Below are positions 28,417 through 36,696 of a stretch of DNA of 64,000 nucleotides, in pieces. The stretch is from Alcaligenes aquatilis (GTDB lineage: Bacteria > Pseudomonadota > Gammaproteobacteria > Burkholderiales > Burkholderiaceae_B). The stretch covers positions 2,170,001 through 2,234,000 of the forward strand of contig NZ_CP022390.1 of assembly GCF_003076515.1 (NCBI RefSeq). Reading direction: 5' to 3'. A program made the translations under genes and the position numbers. Position 1 is the first letter of the stretch; each line of letters starts with the position of its first letter. A model generated the notes under the pieces. The model saw nothing but the letters and a program-made list of their open reading frames with translations. It did not search any database and was not told where the DNA came from.

Positions 28417-29943
28417 TCAGAAAAAGCCCAGGGCGTTCGGGCTGTAGCTGACCAGCAGGCACTTGGTTTGCTGGTAGTTATTGAGGGCCATCTTGTGGGT
28501 TTCGCGGCCGATGCCGGATTGCTTGTAGCCACCGAAAGCAGCGTGAGCAGGATACAGGTGATAGCAGTTGGTCCAGACTCGGCCAGCTTCAACACCACGG
28601 CCTACGCGGTAGGCACGCGAGCCGTCGCGGCTCCAGACGCCAGCACCCAGGCCGAACTCGGTATCGTTGGCAATGGCGATAGCTTCTTCTTCGTCCTTGA
28701 AGGTGGTCACTGCGGCCACGGGTCCGAAGATTTCTTCCTGGAAGGTACGCATGCTGTTTTTACCCAGCAGCATGGTGGGGCTGATGTAATAGCCATTGTC
28801 CAGGCCCTGGCCCAGACGATTACGTTCACCACCGGTCAGGGCTTGTGCGCCCTCCTCACGGCCGATATTGATGTAACCCAAAATGCGCTCCATCTGCTTC
28901 TCGGAAACCTGTGCACCCACCATCGTCCCGGCATTGAGTGGATTGCCAGTCTGAATACGTTTGACTCGCTCAACGGCGCGTTCAATAAAGCGTTCGTAGA
29001 TGGACTCCTGAATCAGAATGCGCGATGGGCATGTGCAGATCTCGCCTTGATTCAGGGCGAACATACTCAAGCCTTCCAGGGCTTTGTCCAGGAAAGCATC
29101 ATCAGCCTGCATCACGTCTTCAAAGAAGATGTTGGGGCTCTTGCCGCCCAGCTCCACAGTCGCGGGGATCAGGCGATCAGCGGCGGCGTGCAGGATTTCT
29201 CGACCTACAGGTGTGGAGCCGGTGAAGGCGATTTTGGCGATACGCTTGGAATTGGCCAAGGCATGGCCGGCTTCTTTCCCGTAGCCGGTGACAACGTTCA
29301 GCACACCAGCCGGTAGCAGGTCACCAATGATTTCCATCAGCAGTAGGATGGAAGCGGGGGTTTGCTCGGCGGGTTTCAGGACAATGGGGCAACCGGCCGC
29401 CAAGGCCGGTGCCAGTTTCCAGGCAGCCATCAACAGCGGAAAGTTCCAGGGGATGATCTGACCGACGACGCCGATAGGCTCGTGAAAGTGGTAAGCAACC
29501 GTGGTGCCATCGATATCCGAGAGACTGCCTTCCTGAGCACGCAGGCAACCGGCAAAGTAGCGGAAATGGTCGACCGCCAAAGGCAAGTCAGCCGCGCGGG
29601 TTTCACGGATAGGTTTACCGTTGTCGATGGTTTCTGCCACCGCCAGACGTTCCAGGTTTTGTTCAATACGGTCGGCAATGCGCAGCAAAACAGCGGAGCG
29701 CTCGGCAGGCGCAGTATTGGCCCACTGGTGTCGTACCTTGTGCGCGGCATCCAGCGCCAGGTCGATATCGGCGGCACCCGAGCGGGCGACCTGGCAAAAC
29801 ACCTGCCCGGTAACGGGGGAGACGTTATCGAAATACTCACCCTCGACCGGCGGCACCCAACGTCCACCAATGTAGTTGTCGTAACGGGACTTGAAGGGAA
29901 ATTCCAGATCCAGGCCCATGGATTTGAGATCGGACAGATTCAT
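28417..29943 (-). CDS. NAD-dependent aldehyde dehydrogenase (AcoD/ExaC type)
   Basis: A 508-residue enzyme oxidising acetaldehyde or similar aldehydes to the acid. It has the catalytic glutamate in [14 protein letters not shown] and the nucleophilic cysteine in [11 protein letters not shown]. The C-terminal ending PNALGFF is typical of the AldB/AcoD/ExaC group. The length is normal. AAGGAG precedes the ATG. First gene of a two-gene sigma-54 operon facing an AcoR-like activator. acoD and exaC are family names; I give no symbol because the substrate is not shown. Confidence 0.92.
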   Translation of the reverse strand: MNLSDLKSMGLDLEFPFKSRYDNYIGGRWVPPVEGEYFDNVSPVTGQVFCQVARSGAADIDLALDAAHKVRHQWANTAPAERSAVLLRIADRIEQNLERLAVAETIDNGKPIRETRAADLPLAVDHFRYFAGCLRAQEGSLSDIDGTTVAYHFHEPIGVVGQIIPWNFPLLMAAWKLAPALAAGCPIVLKPAEQTPASILLLMEIIGDLLPAGVLNVVTGYGKEAGHALANSKRIAKIAFTGSTPVGREILHAAADRLIPATVELGGKSPNIFFEDVMQADDAFLDKALEGLSMFALNQGEICTCPSRILIQESIYERFIERAVERVKRIQTGNPLNAGTMVGAQVSEKQMERILGYINIGREEGAQALTGGERNRLGQGLDNGYYISPTMLLGKNSMRTFQEEIFGPVAAVTTFKDEEEAIAIANDTEFGLGAGVWSRDGSRAYRVGRGVEAGRVWTNCYHLYPAHAAFGGYKQSGIGRETHKMALNNYQQTKCLLVSYSPNALGFF

Positions 29944-30028
29944 GATGTCTCCTTATTGATTTAGTTCGGTGTCACCAGACGTACACCGCAGGGAAAGGTT
30001 AGGGGTGCCTTTATCCTGATTTAACTAA

Positions 30029-30044
30029 AGCAAATAACGTGCCA
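30029..30044 (-). promoter_or_regulatory. Sigma-54 promoter of the aldehyde/alcohol dehydrogenase operon
   Basis: On the minus strand TGGCACGTTATTTGCT is an exact fit to the -24/-12 consensus. It lies 86 bp upstream of the aldehyde dehydrogenase ATG, with activator sites 66-122 bp further upstream. Confidence 0.95.
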
Positions 30045-30109
30045 AACTAGCTAGCGATTGTCCCGACTCGATCCTAAGCCCGCCCGCCTCCATAATGGAA
30101 CAACCTCCA

Positions 30110-30166
30110 GTCGCAGGCTGCGACAGCGACTGTCGCAAAAAGTGAGCACTGTCGCAGGATGCGACA
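30110..30166. promoter_or_regulatory. Cluster of five GTCGCA half-sites, AcoR-type enhancer
   Basis: Half-sites lie at 30110-30115, 30119-30124 (inverted), 30132-30137, 30151-30156 and 30160-30165 (inverted). They form GTCGCA-GGC-TGCGAC, TGCGACAG-CGA-CTGTCGCA and TGTCGCA-GGA-TGCGACA. The last ends 19 bp before the regulator's start, so the activator should also control itself. Confidence 0.8.
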
Positions 30167-30185
30167 CCCCTCCCGGAGCACATTC

Positions 30186-32063
30186 ATGACTTCTCTACAC
30201 GCGTTTTGCCCGCAAACCAACGAAACCATGTGGCGTCAATCCTGGGAGCGCTGCCAAACGATGGAGTCAGACTTAAGTGCAGAGCCCAGAGACATGAGCC
30301 AAGGTGCGCTGCGACAGTTGCTGGAACAGCAGCATCACTTATTGCATCACTCTTCGGCAGCCGTACAGGATCTGGCCGCGCTGGTGCATCCGCATCGCAG
30401 TCTGGTTTTATTGTGCGACGCCCAAGGCACGGTGTTACAACAAGCGGGCGATCCGCATTTTCTGCAACGGGCCGAGCAGGTTGCCTTGCGTGCGGGTGTA
30501 AGCTGGGCCGAGAACCATCGCGGCACCAATGCCATAGGCACCGCCCTGTTCTGCGCACAGCCCATCAAGATTCACGGCAGTCAGCACTATTTGCCTGACA
30601 ACCGGATTCTAAGCTGCCACGCCGCCCCCATTTATGACCCTTATGGTCAGATTATTGGGGTGCTGGATATTTCCGGGCCTTCAGAGCTGGAGCATCACTA
30701 CGCCCTGGATTTGGCGCAGTTGTACGCCCGCCAGATCAGCCGCCAAATGCTGGAGTCGCTGTGCACGCCATCCCGCCGCCTGCTGCATCTACATACCGAC
30801 CCTGGCCTGCTCAATAGCGCTTTCAGTGGTCGACTGGTTCTGGAAGACGACATGATTGTGGCCGCCGATGAGCTGGCCGCCCGCATGTTGCGCCAGGACT
30901 GGCAGGAGCTGCCCGGCCAGGATTTACGTTCGGTACTGGAGCAGGCGAAAAGCACAAGTCAGCCTGTAACGCTACACCTGAGCACGGCAACTAAAGCCCC
31001 GGCCTCCGCCCGCGCGGTACACGTTCAAACGGAGACAGCGGACACAACTCAGTTGTCTCCCCAGCAGGAAAAGGCGCTGGAACCAGCGTTGCGGGCCATG
31101 CAAATGGGCTTGTCCATCTTGCTAAGTGGCCCCAGTGGCTCCGGCAAGGAGCGTATGGCACGAGAACTACATCGCCGCCGCCAGTCGCAGTCCGGCCCTT
31201 TTGTGGCAATTAACTGCGCCGCCCTGCCCGAAACCCTGATTGAAGCCGAGCTGTTTGGCTATGAAGCCGGTGCATTTACCGGTGCGCGTCGTCAGGGTTA
31301 TGCCGGCAAATTGCGTCAAGCACACGGCGGTGTGCTGTTTCTGGATGAAATTGGTGATATGCCGGTCGCTTTGCAAAGCCGTCTGCTGCGGGTTCTGCAA
31401 GAACGCGAAGTTCAGGCACTGGGTTCGGAGCGCACACACCGTCTAGACTTCCAGTTGATCAGTGCCAGCCATCAGCCGCTGGAAAAACTGGTACGTGATG
31501 GCCGCTTCCGTGCTGACTTGTACTTCCGGCTGCAAGACTATGTCTGCACAGTCCCCAGTCTTAGAGAGCGCAACGATCTGGGCGATTATATTTCCAGAGA
31601 GCTGGCCGTTCTGGCACAAGGCCAGATGGCACCCCAGCTCCATCCCGACGCCTTGCAAACACTGCAGAACTACGACTGGCCGGGTAATTATCGCCAGCTG
31701 CGATCGGTACTGCTGCAAATCATTGTGCAAGATTCTCCTGGGCGTCTGTGGTTGGCTCAGGATCTGCCTGCCCTGCCATGTTTACATGTCGAGCATCCGC
31801 TGCTGGCTCAAGAGCCAGACGCCCCAGCAGCCCGAAATATCACGAAAACAAGCCCCCCTGCCGTCCCCAAGCCACAAACCCTGAAGGAACAGGAATACGC
31901 CGCTGTGCAGCAGGCTTTGGAACAACATCAGGGAAATATTTCACAAGCGGCGCGCGCCTTGGGGCTGCATCGCAGCACCTTGCATCGCAGACTGAAAGAA
32001 ATGTCGCCGCTCATTACTGCAGGCGGTCATCATCCAGAAAGTCAGGAATCGGCATGGCAATAA
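30186..32063 (+). CDS. acoR: AcoR-like sigma-54-dependent activator
   Basis: A 625-residue enhancer-binding protein. The N-terminal GAF-type sensor (about 60-200, with SWAENHRGTNAIGTAL) is followed by a linker. The AAA+ domain has Walker A GPSGSGKER near 317 and GAFTGAR near 362. The C-terminal Fis-type helix-turn-helix (GNISQAARALGLHRSTLHRRL) is at about 580-603. The ATG at 30186 has GGAG 8 nt upstream. It diverges from the aldehyde/alcohol dehydrogenase operon with a matching -24/-12 promoter. The symbol is by family. Its 3' end overlaps the convergent DUF1178 gene by 50 bp. Confidence 0.88.
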   Translation: MTSLHAFCPQTNETMWRQSWERCQTMESDLSAEPRDMSQGALRQLLEQQHHLLHHSSAAVQDLAALVHPHRSLVLLCDAQGTVLQQAGDPHFLQRAEQVALRAGVSWAENHRGTNAIGTALFCAQPIKIHGSQHYLPDNRILSCHAAPIYDPYGQIIGVLDISGPSELEHHYALDLAQLYARQISRQMLESLCTPSRRLLHLHTDPGLLNSAFSGRLVLEDDMIVAADELAARMLRQDWQELPGQDLRSVLEQAKSTSQPVTLHLSTATKAPASARAVHVQTETADTTQLSPQQEKALEPALRAMQMGLSILLSGPSGSGKERMARELHRRRQSQSGPFVAINCAALPETLIEAELFGYEAGAFTGARRQGYAGKLRQAHGGVLFLDEIGDMPVALQSRLLRVLQEREVQALGSERTHRLDFQLISASHQPLEKLVRDGRFRADLYFRLQDYVCTVPSLRERNDLGDYISRELAVLAQGQMAPQLHPDALQTLQNYDWPGNYRQLRSVLLQIIVQDSPGRLWLAQDLPALPCLHVEHPLLAQEPDAPAARNITKTSPPAVPKPQTLKEQEYAAVQQALEQHQGNISQAARALGLHRSTLHRRLKEMSPLITAGGHHPESQESAWQ

Positions 32064-32490
32064 TGCCGTCGTCGGCCAGTTCCTGATACTCCTGCGCCGT
32101 GGCCTGACCGCGGATGGCACGCGGTTCAATATCGCCTTCGTGCATACGGCGTGCTTCCTGGGCAAACTGGGTGCCCACATTATCCGACTTGCGTATCACC
32201 GAGCGTAGCTCCTGCAAGAGCTGGCCTTGAATCACCCGCATTTGCTCTTCGGTGGGCATGGTTGAGGGCAAAGGCGGCGGAACGGGAGCAGAGTCAGAAG
32301 CGGTGCTGCTTTCTTGCGCACCCACATTGATACGTGGAGCCGACAGTTTGCGTTTGACCTCATGGCTGTTGCAGACGGGGCAACACAACAGCCCACGACT
32401 GATCTGCTCATCGTAACTTTCGCGTGAGCTAAACCAACCCTCGAACACATGGCCGTGTTCACACTCAAGATCAAAAACCTTCAAGCTCAT
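32014..32490 (-). CDS. DUF1178-family zinc-ribbon-like protein
   Basis: A 158-residue protein starting MSLKVFDLECEHGHVFEGWF, the signature of the DUF1178 family common in Alpha- and Betaproteobacteria. An N-terminal metal knuckle is suggested by C-x-H-x-H (ECEHGH) and CCPVCNSHEVKRKLSAP. A Pro/Ser-rich linker and a helical C-terminal half follow. The start at 32490 is the only one giving the family N-terminus. Function is unknown. The last 50 bp lie opposite the end of the acoR-like gene. Confidence 0.85.
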   Translation of the reverse strand: MSLKVFDLECEHGHVFEGWFSSRESYDEQISRGLLCCPVCNSHEVKRKLSAPRINVGAQESSTASDSAPVPPPLPSTMPTEEQMRVIQGQLLQELRSVIRKSDNVGTQFAQEARRMHEGDIEPRAIRGQATAQEYQELADDGIIAMPIPDFLDDDRLQ

Positions 32491-32574
32491 AATGTGTATA
32501 TCAATGGGCGAATAAACCGCCATATTGTGACATGGAAGTGGCGAACCAATTATGGCAAGTACGGCATGCGCGGC

Positions 32575-34260
32575 TTAACGGGGCACAGCGGCCAGCAGAC
32601 GCTGCGTCAACTCTTCCTGTGGATGGAACAGAACCTGCTGCGCACTGCCCTGCTCTACGATACACCCCTTGGCCATAATAGCAATTCGATCGGCTAGATA
32701 CTCCACAACCCCGAAATTATGGGTAATGAACAAATAAGCTAACCCCAGCTCCATTTGCAATTCACGCATCAAATCCAGAATCTGCGCCTGCACGGACACG
32801 TCCAGGGCCGAGGTCGGTTCATCGCAAATCAGAACGGCAGGTTCAACCGCCAAGGCGCGCGCAATCGCAATGCGCTGGCGTTGTCCACCAGAGAACTCAT
32901 GCGCGTAACGATCCAGGGCGTTCTTGGGTAGGCCGACTTGCTCCACCAACGTTTCAATTCGTTTGCGACGCGCCTTGGCATCCAGCTCGGGGCGCAAGGC
33001 AGTCAGGCCTTCCAAGAGAATATCGCCCACCATCATGCGCGGGTCCAACGATCCATATGGGTCCTGAAAAATAATCTGCAGACGTGAGCGCAATTGCCGC
33101 AAGGCCTTGCCTTTTACTTGCAGAATATTCTGCCCCTGCATGTGCACCTGACCACTGATCTGCGCCTGGTGATCCAGCAAACGCATCAAGGTACGTGCAA
33201 CCGTGCTTTTACCGCAACCCGATTCACCAACCAAAGCCAGGGTTTCGCCTTTGTGCAGTTGCAGACTCAAGTCTTTGACCACGGGGATTACGGGCAAGCG
33301 TCGCCACCAGGAACCGGCCTGTTTGTAGGACACAGACAGGTTCTGAATATCCAGAACCAGCTCTTTGCCGCTACTGCGCGGCGCTACGGCTTCAATAGGC
33401 GCAATGGCGCGGGACAAGGGCCGCCCACGTTTTTCAAAAGTGGGAATGGCATCGAGCAATTCACGAGCATACGGATGGCTGGGACGCAGAAAGAACTGGC
33501 TGGCCAACCCGGCTTCCACAATTTGCCCGTGCCGCATCAAGGCCACATAGTCGGCGTATTGCTTCACCAGCAGCAAGTCGTGCGTAATCAGCAAAATAGC
33601 CAGGCCCATCTCTTTCTGTATATCGGCCAGCAACTGCAAAATCTGTGCCTGAACCGTCACATCCAGCGCAGTAGTTGGCTCATCGGCCACCAGCAAATCG
33701 GGCTCTGCCGCCAAGGCAATCGCAATCATGATGCGTTGCTTCTGGCCACCGGAAAACTGGAACGGAAAATCATCGTAGCGCTGGGCAGCACCGGGGATGC
33801 CGACACGCTCCAGCCATTGGATAGCCCTTGCCCTTTCCTGCCCCGCAGGAGCTACAGCATGACGACGAATCACCTCGCTGATCTGCCGGCCAATGGACAT
33901 GACCGGATTCAGGCTGGTGGACGGCTCCTGAAAAATCACACTGATGCGTTTGCCGCGCACATCCTGCATGTGTTGCTCAGGCAAAGGCGGCAACTCCAGT
34001 CCATCCAAGGCAATGTGACCGGACTGCATCCAGGCAGCTTCCGGCAAGAGACGCAGGATCGCCATCGCTGTCATGCTTTTGCCGCAGCCGGACTCCCCCA
34101 CCAAGGCAAAGGTTTCACCACGCTGCACAGCCAAAGACAGATTGCGTACCACGCTTTGCACACCGGCATCAGACTGCACGCGCAGTTCCAAGCCCTCGAT
34201 ATTGAGCACGGCAGGCGTTGTAGAGGGCTTCACGGCGCAGTCGTTCTCAAGCTCACTCAT
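32575..34260 (-). CDS. Peptide ABC transporter ATPase with two fused nucleotide-binding domains (YejF-like)
   Basis: A 561-residue cytoplasmic protein made of two Opp/Dpp-type ATPase domains. Both Walker A motifs (GESGCGKSMTA near 58, GESGCGKSTVA near 350), both signatures (SGGQKQR, SGGQRQR) and both Walker B segments (ADEPTTALD, CDEPTSALD) are intact. The fused form is as in YejF. The ATG overlaps the upstream permease stop by 4 bp. It powers the two permeases encoded just before it. Confidence 0.92.
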   Translation of the reverse strand: MSELENDCAVKPSTTPAVLNIEGLELRVQSDAGVQSVVRNLSLAVQRGETFALVGESGCGKSMTAMAILRLLPEAAWMQSGHIALDGLELPPLPEQHMQDVRGKRISVIFQEPSTSLNPVMSIGRQISEVIRRHAVAPAGQERARAIQWLERVGIPGAAQRYDDFPFQFSGGQKQRIMIAIALAAEPDLLVADEPTTALDVTVQAQILQLLADIQKEMGLAILLITHDLLLVKQYADYVALMRHGQIVEAGLASQFFLRPSHPYARELLDAIPTFEKRGRPLSRAIAPIEAVAPRSSGKELVLDIQNLSVSYKQAGSWWRRLPVIPVVKDLSLQLHKGETLALVGESGCGKSTVARTLMRLLDHQAQISGQVHMQGQNILQVKGKALRQLRSRLQIIFQDPYGSLDPRMMVGDILLEGLTALRPELDAKARRKRIETLVEQVGLPKNALDRYAHEFSGGQRQRIAIARALAVEPAVLICDEPTSALDVSVQAQILDLMRELQMELGLAYLFITHNFGVVEYLADRIAIMAKGCIVEQGSAQQVLFHPQEELTQRLLAAVPR

Positions 34261-35711
34261 ACTTTGGCTCCTCCTGGGCGACGGACTCGCAACGTCTTGA
34301 ATCGGCGGGTACGAGGATCAAAAGCCGTTTGCACCGCATCGGCAAAAATGTTCGCGGACAGAACCAGCCCCAGCATCATCACAAAAGCCCCGGCCAAACC
34401 CCACCAGATAATCGGGTCGCGGGACAGTTCGCTGCGGGCGGCATCAATCATGCGTCCAAAGGAAGGCATGCTGGGGTCCACGCCTATGCCCAGATAGGAC
34501 AGCACCGCCTCGTACAGCACCAGACCGGAGAACTCCAGAATCAGAGTGATCAGCACAATGTGCATCACATTGGGCAGGAGGTGACGAAACATGATGCGCA
34601 AATGGCCTACGCCAAAAGCCTGAGCGGCCTGCACATAGTCCAGCTCGCGCAGTTTCAACACCTCGGCACGCAGCAGGCGGCACAGGCCCGCCCAGCCGGT
34701 CAGGCCCAGAATCAGACACAACATGAACAAACGCAGGTCGGCACGGGCAGCCACGGTGTCGAAGCTATCGGGATGGGTGTCGATATAAACTTGCATCATC
34801 AACACGCAGGCGGCAATCAACAAGACGCCGGGAATGGAGGTCAGCGTGGTGTAAATGTATTGAATGACATCATCGACCCAGCCCCGGAAGTATCCGGCGG
34901 CCAAGCCCAGGATAATGGCAGGCGGCAACATGGCAAAGGTGGTCAAGGTGCCAATCACCAACGCGGTACGCACGCTTTTCAAGGCTTGCCAGATGATGTC
35001 GTTACCTGTGCGGTCCGTACCCAGCACGTAGTAATTCGTGCTCAGGCTCAGAACCAGACACAGCAGTATCACCAGTGCGCAAGCGCTGAACCAGACAAGC
35101 CGCCAATTCACCAAACCCTGCCCCTGCCACCAATAACACCATGCCGCCCCCCAGCCTGCTTCCATCGATTGCTTGCGCCCCCAAAGCGTCAACAAGAAAG
35201 CCAGCACCACACTGGCCAGCAGCCCCCAAGACAGGCCTTTCAGACTGAGTCGGAGAAGGTCCTGTCGGTGCTCCTGAGGCGTGTCCATCCCAACCCCGGC
35301 ATTGACCAGGCGCGGGAAGTCGCGCACGGGCTTGCCGTCAATCAACATGCTTTCCTTGGTCAACTGAAAGCGGGCCAAGGGAGCCGAATACGTCTTTTCA
35401 ACTTTTGTCAGACCCGCCGCTTTCAAAACATCATCCAGTGCCGAACGAGCTACAGGCGCATAACTGGGTGTGCTGGCCTCCTGCCCCGGGGCCGCTGGCA
35501 AAAGCGGCCGATAGTGAATGGAGTCCAGCAGACCAAGCAGCAGAAAAAAGACCAGAAAAACAGCGGCACACATGGCCGATGGCGTACGTGCCACACTGGC
35601 CCAGGCCGAGCGCAAGGCGGGACGCTTGACGACACGCCAGGTATAGACCGCCATGGCCAGAAACAGTGCCAGCACAAAGGTATCGGTCCAGAGAAAGACG
35701 AACTGTGGCAT
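34257..35711 (-). CDS. Peptide ABC transporter permease, enlarged YejE/OppC-like
   Basis: A 484-residue inner-membrane permease; relatives are about 340. The conserved OppC core is in the C-terminal half (GTDRTGNDIIWQALKSVRTALVIG ... YVQAAQAFGVGHLRIMFRHLLPNVMHI, the EAA loop). The N-terminal half has an extra pair of membrane segments with a periplasmic loop of about 90 residues (LLPAAPGQEASTPSY...), plus another pair before the core. It lies 7 bp after the first permease gene. Confidence 0.88.
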   Translation of the reverse strand: MPQFVFLWTDTFVLALFLAMAVYTWRVVKRPALRSAWASVARTPSAMCAAVFLVFFLLLGLLDSIHYRPLLPAAPGQEASTPSYAPVARSALDDVLKAAGLTKVEKTYSAPLARFQLTKESMLIDGKPVRDFPRLVNAGVGMDTPQEHRQDLLRLSLKGLSWGLLASVVLAFLLTLWGRKQSMEAGWGAAWCYWWQGQGLVNWRLVWFSACALVILLCLVLSLSTNYYVLGTDRTGNDIIWQALKSVRTALVIGTLTTFAMLPPAIILGLAAGYFRGWVDDVIQYIYTTLTSIPGVLLIAACVLMMQVYIDTHPDSFDTVAARADLRLFMLCLILGLTGWAGLCRLLRAEVLKLRELDYVQAAQAFGVGHLRIMFRHLLPNVMHIVLITLILEFSGLVLYEAVLSYLGIGVDPSMPSFGRMIDAARSELSRDPIIWWGLAGAFVMMLGLVLSANIFADAVQTAFDPRTRRFKTLRVRRPGGAKV

Positions 35712-35718
35712 GGCGGGC

Positions 35719-36696
35719 TCAGTTGAAACGAATGCGGGGATCGACCAGGGTGTAGGAGATATCAGCCAGAATCAAACCGGCGATATAAAGCATCGATCCT
35801 AAAAACACCATGGCACGCACAATGGAAAAGTCCTGGGCATTGATGGCATCAATGGTGAAACTACCCAGACCCGGAATACCAAAAAAAGACTCGGAAATCA
35901 GACTACCCATGAACAACAAAGGCAAGGCCGATACGGTGCCCGTCAAAATGGGCAATAGCGCATTGGGCAACACGTGACGGAACAAAACTGTAGATTCGGT
36001 CAAGCCCTTGGAGCGCGCCGTACGAACATAGTCACGGCTGGCCTCCTCCAGGAACAGGCTGCGATAAAAACGCGATTCCGCCCCGATGCGTGACAAAATT
36101 CCCACCAGTACCGGCAAGACCAAAAAGCGCCAGTTATCCATCCCTTGCACCCAGCCCGAGAACGGCACCCAACGGAGCACCCGCGCAAACAGCCACTGCC
36201 CGGCAATGATGTAGAACAGCCCCGAAATGGACATCAGTACTACGCACAGCACGACGGCTGAAAAGTCCAGTCGGGTTCCCCGGAAAAACACCATCAGCAA
36301 GGCAAAGCTGATGCACACCCATAAACCTAAAAAGAAGGTGGGCAGGGCCAAGGCCAGACTGGGGCCCATGCGCTGTTTGATCTGATAGGCAATATCCTGC
36401 CCTTGATCCGACAAGCCAAAGTCCAGGCGCAGCAAGGGAACCGAGCGTTCGTAGAAGATCGTGTCGGTCAACGCTTTGCTGCCCTCGGCTTGAGCGTTAT
36501 AAAACAGCGGCTTGTTATATCCGCGCTCTGCCTTCCAGTTTTCAATCGCCGTCTGGCTGACGCGCTGCCCGCCAATGGACAAACGGGCCATATCATCGGG
36601 CGTATTCACGGCAAAAAACAGCACAAAGGTCAGCAGATTGACCCCGATCAGAATCAGCACGCCATACAGAATGCGCCGCAGCATATAGGAAAACAT
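35719..36696 (-). CDS. Peptide ABC transporter permease (YejB/OppB-like)
   Basis: A 325-residue inner-membrane permease with the OppB N-terminus (MFSYMLRRILYGVLILIGVNLLTFVLFF) and the EAA loop DYVRTARSKGLTESTVLFRHVLPNALLPI. About six membrane segments. The ATG at 36696 has GGAG 8 nt upstream and overlaps the stop of the binding-protein gene by one base (TGATG). Confidence 0.9.
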   Translation of the reverse strand: MFSYMLRRILYGVLILIGVNLLTFVLFFAVNTPDDMARLSIGGQRVSQTAIENWKAERGYNKPLFYNAQAEGSKALTDTIFYERSVPLLRLDFGLSDQGQDIAYQIKQRMGPSLALALPTFFLGLWVCISFALLMVFFRGTRLDFSAVVLCVVLMSISGLFYIIAGQWLFARVLRWVPFSGWVQGMDNWRFLVLPVLVGILSRIGAESRFYRSLFLEEASRDYVRTARSKGLTESTVLFRHVLPNALLPILTGTVSALPLLFMGSLISESFFGIPGLGSFTIDAINAQDFSIVRAMVFLGSMLYIAGLILADISYTLVDPRIRFN

